From positions 22,568,001-22,632,000 of the forward strand of contig CM114272.1 of NCBI GenBank assembly GCA_050084515.1: 64,000 nucleotides of DNA. The letters run 5' to 3'. Below the pieces are notes generated by a model. The model did no database searches and had not been told where the DNA came from. It saw only the letters and a list, made by a program, of their open reading frames with translations. This DNA is from Blasia pusilla (lineage: Eukaryota; Marchantiophyta; Marchantiopsida; Blasiales). A program made the position numbers and the translations under genes. This document shows positions 58,244 to 64,000 of the stretch, one piece after another; within the stretch, counting starts at the first letter, position 1, and each line of letters opens with the position of its first letter.

Positions 58244-59560
58244 CTAAAGGGATTGGCCATAAACCATGAAATCTTTAGGAGATAAATTGCCCAAAATTGT
58301 CAACTTCTCTCTTGTTGTAACTCTTGACAACATTACATACAGCAATCCTACAACAAACACATATTTTATAACTAAAAGGCAACGACCTGTAATGGTTGCT
58401 CCTTGGGATTTGTGGCCAGTGATGGCATAATCAAGCATTAATGGAAATGTCTTCTCGTGGAATTTCAATCGTCCATGCGGATGAATAAATTGGTAATTGG
58501 TTCGTCTAATATGGAGAAGGTTTGCATTTGCTATCAATTTTATTACAATTTTTGAAACAAAGTTATCAATATAAATGAAGTTATGAACAATAGCCAAACT
58601 ACCATTTGCAGCGCCTTTAGAAATGTCAATGTTTGATGTTAAGTAAATTTTGCAACCAATGGCCAAGAATGGTAATTGATGGAAATCTTCGTTAGCAATC
58701 CAATTGTCTAGACTTCCATCACGGGGTGCATTTGTATCAATAAGGACAGGTACTATAGAAGCCTCACCGAAAAATTGTCTGAAGGCTAAATTATTAAATT
58801 GTTTCACATATGATCTATGAGTATAGATTATTGTTGTGTTAGTATCTATAAAATTTTGAACTTTATTTTCACTTACATAGCACATTTCTAAATATTTGTT
58901 GATGAGACGTTGAGTTGGAAGAGCGAATCGAATGGATTCAAAAAGTACATGAATGGAGGATCCAAGCATTGTCTAAAGTTTTTTGAAAGAAATATTTGAT
59001 TTATAGTTGAAAAAAGAGGAGAGTTGGATAAATGATATTGTCCACAAAGTGAAGCATAAGAATGTATGCAAACAGGAGGTAGTTGACACATATTACCAAC
59101 AAGTATGATTAGTTTAGTGGAGAAAGGATTCAAGCCTACAGTTGGGGAAACTTCATTTATTCGCATGGCTATAGTTTGTAAGATACGAGGAGTCATCATG
59201 GAGCATTCGTCAATAATAATTACATTTGAGTTTTTTAAGTTCTGAAATTGATCAGAAGCTGTGTGTAAGGGTGGTACATCACCACGTAGAGGTATACAGA
59301 ATGTTGTATGTATAGTGGTTGCATGCATATGCAACCTTACAGCAACAACGCCAGTGGTTGCTGTGAGTAGCACACGTAGGTTTTTGTTTTGCCAGTGTTT
59401 GATCATGTAGTTTATAAGAAATGATTTATCAGATCCTGATGATCCATTCAAGAGATAAAATCCTATTGTTACTTTTTCAAGACAATGATAGATTTCAAGC
59501 TGGTCTTCTCATAAAGTAGAAAGAGTAAAGTCTCGGGGTAAAACTTTAGGTAAAGAATTT
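58244..59560 (-). pseudogene. Helitron-type PIF1-like helicase relic
   Basis: Two overlapping minus frames (59,451-58,888 and 58,969-58,244) with one frameshift near 58,970 carry SF1B helicase motifs: a degenerate Walker A (NGSSGSDKSF, where the usual G-K-S/T has changed to DKS), VIIIDECSMM (Walker B), LVGNMCQLPPV (motif III), AITGHKSQGATI (motif V) and YVMLSRVTT (motif VI). The frame is open upstream to about 59,560. In plants such helicases form the C-terminal half of Helitron RepHel proteins. The Rep half and Helitron ends were not found, so the element is truncated. Confidence 0.8.
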
Positions 59561-60105
59561 CTTTCATGTCTCACATGAAAAGGGCCTGTTTGGAATGGCA
59601 AGCAAAAACTTCATCATATAAATAAGGTGTCATAAGATTTGCCATTTTTAGGAGCATGTATGCTAGATGAAGTGAACTCCATAAATTCATAGTGGCATGC
59701 TATGTAATTAACTTTTCAATATCAACCATATCTTTTATAAATTTTTTATGAAATAATTCATGTAAATAGGTTCATTTCACCAATTCAACGGCAAATAAAT
59801 GTTGTTATGTTCTAAAATGTACAACCCTTATAAGTACATTGTAAGAAAATTATAGCGAGGATGTTTTAGTAGGCATTTGTGAGATGCCAACAACATAGTC
59901 GGACTCTTCTCTGCATCCAGCATGTGGTTTGACTCCAAATTTAGGTTTGTTTTATATTTAGAGCAAGTGTCTTTCTAAGGCTCTAAGCATTTTGACTAAT
60001 CGAAGAGAATGATGCACTTCGAAACGGTGTGATGGAGAACCCATCGGAAATACAGAAGAGTGGACTCAAAGGCTACAACAAGAACCCTAAACGAAATTCA
60101 CCAAC

Positions 60106-60154
60106 AAGGTTTAGTTTTGTTGCTGATACAATATCAGCAACAAAACTAAACCTT
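60106..60154. repeat. 23-bp perfect inverted repeat, 3-nt loop
   Basis: Arms 60,106-60,128 and 60,132-60,154 are exact reverse complements, beginning AAGGTTTAGTTTTGTTGC, with loop CAA. Such a tight hairpin is often unstable during replication. No terminal duplications were seen around it. Confidence 0.9.
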
Positions 60155-60173
60155 TTAGATCCGCGGGTTTGTT

Positions 60174-60448
60174 TCTTCACACGTCGTCTTCGCTTTGATT
60201 AAGCCTAGTGTCGACATAATGGAGATGCTGTTGAAATCTCACCGGCCTGCCATGGGTGAGTTTCCGCCCATGTTTGCCATACTCTTTAGATGTTGACAGT
60301 TTGAGTTAAGCTGAAAATCTAATTTGCTTTTGTTCCGCCGCTTTCGATCTTCACACGTCGTCTTCGCTTTCATCATGCCTACCTTCGACTTAACGGAGAT
60401 GGTGTTGACATCTCACCTGTCGCCATGGGTGAGTTTCCGCCCATGTTT
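60174..60448 (+). repeat. Direct repeat, about 102-bp units 174 bp apart
   Basis: 60,174-60,275 and 60,348-60,448 share TCTTCACACGTCGTCTTCGC, GGAGATG, and CCATGGGTGAGTTTCCGCCC. Differences are scattered, so the duplication is not recent. Confidence 0.8.
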
Positions 60449-61240
60449 CTTTCCGCCCATTTCTTCTCTACTGATTCCCATACTCATGAAGTGATTCTTT
60501 CAGTTGAGTTAATGTCGAAAATCTGAAATTTTCAGTTGCTGAGAAATCTACATTTGCGCTATGGGGGTTTGCTGTAGAAAATATGGAGGACTTGAAAGCG
60601 GAAGGAGTGGGATTTTGCTCGTCATGTATTTAAACCTTGGATTCGAGTGATGTATTCTCGCTGTAATGTTCGATTCTCTCATCTTCTTCAAGCTTATTTT
60701 GTATTCGGAATGTCCATGTGCTCTCAGGCCTTGTTGATGGTAAAATTTGTTCCCCTTTTACTTTTTTCTGATGTTGGATTGAATTTTCCTTGTATTTTTT
60801 TTTGTGCGTGGGTTTGCTCTTAATGCTGCTCTTAATGTGTTGGCGTTGCATTGTGGATCCAGTACGTTGCCATCATCTCTTCATCAGTTTCGCTGCTCAT
60901 GTATCTGTGATCACGGTGAGTGCTTCATATTTTCACTGTCCGAAATCAATGCAGTTGGACTCCTGTGTGCATACCATGTTCATGTTCTCTATGGTATTGT
61001 ATTTCCTGATGTCCTGATGTGACATTGTTCATATAATAGTTGCTTGGTATTTGAAATCCACGCCAAATGTTAACCACAATTACCAAGCCGTCTAAGTTTT
61101 CCTGATTGTCCCTTCCTCTTTTGCTCCCGGATCGCAAGAATGTCGCATTATTTCAGTCCATCCCCAATGACTCCAGTAGGTCTTGCGGGCTCAGGAATCA
61201 TGACTGCCGTGAACGTTGCTACGGAAGAAAGCCCGTTGTT

Positions 61241-61289
61241 CTCTCTCTGTCTCTGTCTCTCTGTGTCTGTCTGTCTGTCTGTCTCTCTC
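61241..61289 (+). repeat. CTCT/CTGT microsatellite
   Basis: An imperfect tract of CTCT and CTGT units, with CTGTCTGTCTGTCTGTCT at its end. Confidence 0.85.
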
Positions 61290-61613
61290 GTATGCGGCTT
61301 TTCTCCTCTGCTCTTTTTCCCTGTTGATTGTATGACGCACATTTTACTTCGCACCGCGGTTCTTTTATGTCAGTTTGTCGTGGCCTTGTCGTGGGCCTTG
61401 GCCACTTTCCAAGTGTTCATTCAATTTCTCGGCTCTGTTCCCGTGGCCTCTGCGCATGTGTAGGTTGATCCTGGCCCCGTTGCTCCCTCGTCTGCCTTGT
61501 CCCTGAGTGCGCGCTCGCTGCCTCTCCTCTCGTCACCTATATTGGCCTTTGCTTATGGATCCCTTCCTCGCTGGAACATGCCCCGTATCTCCACCCTCGG
61601 AAGAGCGGGAAGT

Positions 61614-61827
61614 AGTGATTTGATAGAGCTGAACAAGGATTGAGCTGAGCGCTCATTCAAACCAATTCGGCCCTCATGGTCGAATTCTCCTTCATCCACG
61701 CCCAAATTCGATAAAGTTCGGTCGTAGCTTTGGAAGTAGATTGGAGAAAAGTGGAAGGGAGTGTTTTGATAGAGCCAAAGAAGGAACTGAGCTGAGTGCT
61801 CACTGGAACCGATTCCGCCACCATGGT
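61614..61827 (+). repeat. Direct repeat covering the neurochondrin-like start
   Basis: 61,614-61,680 and 61,761-61,827 share TTTGATAGAGC, GAGCTGAG, GCTCA, and an ending with CATGGT, 147 bp apart. The second copy ends at the presumed first codon of the next gene, so the 5' leader has been duplicated. Confidence 0.7.
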
Positions 61828-64000
61828 AAGGGGTTGTCTCCTTCCCGCCGGATGTGAAAAAGTTAAGTGGTTTTTGAAGTAGGGGGGTCTCGCGGAGCTC
61901 TCATGGAACAAGGATCTGTTAGAATTTTATGGGTGTCAGGAATTGCATGACGCAAACGTCATTAGTAGCCGAATCCGAGGAGAACGGGGTGTTTTGTTGG
62001 TTTGAAGAGCTTGAAATTGCTGCGAATTTGTATGAGTTTCTGGAGAAAATTGCAGGAATTTCTACAAATTTTGAGGTCTAATAAATTCTTACATCTGTTT
62101 GGTTTTGTTCCTACAATGTCTGGAATAGGCCAAGGAGGCGAGCTCGCATGATTTCTTGAGGCTGCTCAAAGGGGACAGCGACGAACAACGATTGGTGGGG
62201 CTTCTCTTGGCTGCAAAGTTTGTGAACGGAGAGGACATTTATCTGTACGGCAGTTGTTCGACGCCATAGGATTTCAGTTCATTAATAGACTCATCAAAAC
62301 TGGTAATCCATGCAGTCAATTACTGGTACCGTTCATTTCCCGTCCACATTTGAGGGAAGAATCAAGTCTCCTCTTGAAACGTTTTTGTTAGTCCTCCAGT
62401 GATTTATGATGTGAATTTGGTGTGAGGTTCTAGTGACTGTCCTGGAATTTATGAAACTTCTGAGTTAAGTAGCAATTGGAGGTGAGGAGCTTTAGTTCCC
62501 AGGTTACAGTTATTAGCTACTGTGTAGTTCAGGAATCCATGTCAAATTGGGTTCTTGAGTTCTACCTAGCTATCCATGTGTGTGTGTATGATCCGGGTTT
62601 TGCTCTCTTTCGTAGATGACCTGATTTTCAGGAGACAAGCTAAACCTGCTCAGTATCTGAATTTTCTTGTATGAAATGGATACGAGTAAATATATCTCTT
62701 TACTATTTGAAGCAACTGATGAGCTTCCTGCGACACCCCCATGTTTTGCAAGAGGCCATGGGTTTTATAGTCGGACTTACCTTTTCTTCTTGGCCAACTT
62801 GGCTTGTGTAAAGGCTCTGTGCAGGCGGGTGATACCTGCATGTATTTTTTAAAGAGGGCCTTCAATACTTTTCTCAGCAAAGGTTACTTGCTGCATTTTA
62901 TCTCTTGCCAGGAATGATCGACTCTTGAGATTTATTTTGTTGCTTTTTTTCCACCAGGGTAGCATGGGAACTCATCTATGATTCAATTGGAGTCGCAGTA
63001 CTTTCTGTTGTTTTCGAACAGTAAGTACCATTGGCGTGGCTCTTTAGCCATCAGCCTATTATCCCTACATTGAGTAGGTCCACAACCTAGCTGCTAATCT
63101 CAATATTATAATCTAGCCGGAGTTTTTAGATGTTTTTTCTTTTTTATATATGTGCTTTTATGGAATGGAGCAGGGGTTCTCTGTTTAGAAATCAAGGTTT
63201 TGCAGATGTTCGGTTTTCAAGCAATCTACCTAGTAGAAGAAAGGTTGGTAACTGTTGACAGCTTGCCTGCTCGTAGTGTGTGCCATATTCCTATTCTTCT
63301 GCAACTCTCTTCCAGCAAGTGACGGCATCTCAACCTGCATTGGATCTGCTGCAACTACAATTGCATGAGAGTGGATGTACTGCTGTAACGACAATTGCAT
63401 CAAATGGCTGGTGAGAGTTTATGGTCTTGGAGGTTTATGTAGTGAATATTTGATGACAGACATCAAATAGTATGGTGAGAGAGTCCGCATTCCTTTGGTA
63501 GTGCTAGTGACTGCTTAGACTTGATGCCCTGGCAGGATAGTGTTAGATATAGCAGTGAGTGCAGAGGGAAGGGCTGGAGGAAGTACCTCACAAGAAGAGG
63601 GAAATTGGATCTCATCTGAATGTAGCAAGTGCATGATAAACTTAGAGGGTTCGTATGGGGGCAGGGATGTAAGAGGTCTATTTCACAGTCTGTCCAATGC
63701 ATTATTAATGAAAGTGTGGAGCGTCTCATCTTTCAACCATTTATGTTGGACTTAATTATCTTCCCTGTTCTCCCAGAGCCTTTGCTGCCAACTCCAATTT
63801 GTTGTCCATTGGGACCTGGAAGGGCCATGGGACTTTGAGTTGCAAAACAAGCAACAATTTGGACGTGACAGAGAGCAAGGAGGAGATCTAACCGGATCCT
63901 CTTAATGCAGGTGATCTTCTCTAGCTTTCACACACCTGTTTAAGCATTCTGCATTCTGGAATCTGAACATGGTTAGCCATGATCCGATGTGTGGGGAGAG
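61823..64000 (+). pseudogene. Neurochondrin-like gene with frameshifts, running off the window
   Basis: A well-placed ATG (CCACCATG, 61,823-61,825) is followed directly by a donor (GTAAGG). The next exon, 62,129-62,302, reads AKEASSHDFLRLLKGDSDEQ then RLVGLLLAAKFVNGED, a close match to the plant neurochondrin N-terminus (LLRGERDEQRLAGLLLVTKF in Arabidopsis). After GEDIYL a 1-bp deletion shifts the frame, with RQLFDAIGFQFINRLIKT continuing in another frame. The following exon (about 62,957-63,020) needs another shift to read GVAVLSVVFE. Later candidate exons at 63,317-63,408 (LHESGCTAVTTIASN) and from 63,536 fit only loosely. Two shifts suggest a decaying copy, though sequencing errors could mimic this. 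Neurochondrin is an armadillo-like cytoplasmic protein; its plant role is little known. Confidence 0.55.

Larger units (their letters stand above)
59600..61820. other. Intergenic sequence with local duplications
   Basis: No gene was recognised. It contains a 23-bp perfect inverted repeat (60,106-60,154), a direct repeat at 60,174/60,348, a CTGT-rich microsatellite (about 61,241-61,289) and a direct repeat at 61,614/61,761 that includes the region before the next start codon. Confidence 0.5.

Noticed and set aside
1-64000. CRISPR arrays, bacterial operons, phage genes
   Set aside because: No regularly spaced identical short repeats with unique spacers; spliced plant genes throughout.

Overview
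The window is plant nuclear DNA. Genes have many short exons with GT-AG introns, there is a plastid-type disproportionating enzyme, a plant-type CPSF100 and a single-exon F-box gene, and the flanks are packed with decayed Ty3/gypsy elements. The exact species cannot be read from the sequence. The compact introns and the style of the genes suggest a seed-free land plant such as a bryophyte (inference).

Layout. 1-22.4 kb is a retroelement graveyard. It holds old LTR copies, two hAT-like non-autonomous elements with visible target-site duplications, a minus-strand gypsy copy (about 5.4-11.0 kb), a plus-strand relative (about 11.0-16.3 kb) and a minus-strand integrase tail with a degraded PHD-like finger (about 16.7-18.0 kb). 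23-48 kb is a gene island: plastid 4-alpha-glucanotransferase DPE1 (23,298-30,395, +, 17 exons), an F-box protein (33,967-35,172, +), a coiled-coil protein of unknown function (38,929-39,789, -) and CPSF100/CPSF2 (40,575-47,685, -, 18 exons). 48-60 kb is again repeats: a third copy of the same gypsy family (51.6-55.7 kb, -) and a Helitron-type PIF1 helicase relic (58.2-59.6 kb, -). At 61.8-64 kb there is a neurochondrin-like gene with frameshifts, running off the window.

Most interesting system. The three related gypsy copies carry gag, a CCHC zinc knuckle, an aspartic protease and then a DNMT3/DRM-like cytosine-5 methyltransferase domain placed before the reverse transcriptase. In the longest copy the methyltransferase is traceable from motif I to motif X in one frame, but it has three in-frame stops and lacks the Pro-Cys catalytic loop. 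A separate integrase relic ends in a PHD-like finger. Together they suggest a retroelement lineage that carried its own chromatin-writing, and perhaps chromatin-reading, modules. Cytosine methyltransferases inside retrotransposons have been described in Symbiodinium and the charophyte Klebsormidium; a land-plant relative would extend that. All copies here are dead.

The host genes do not form a pathway. DPE1 acts in plastid starch breakdown, CPSF100 in mRNA 3'-end formation and the F-box protein probably in SCF ubiquitin ligases. Exon borders were assigned by eye from splice signals and protein family knowledge, so single-base errors are possible.
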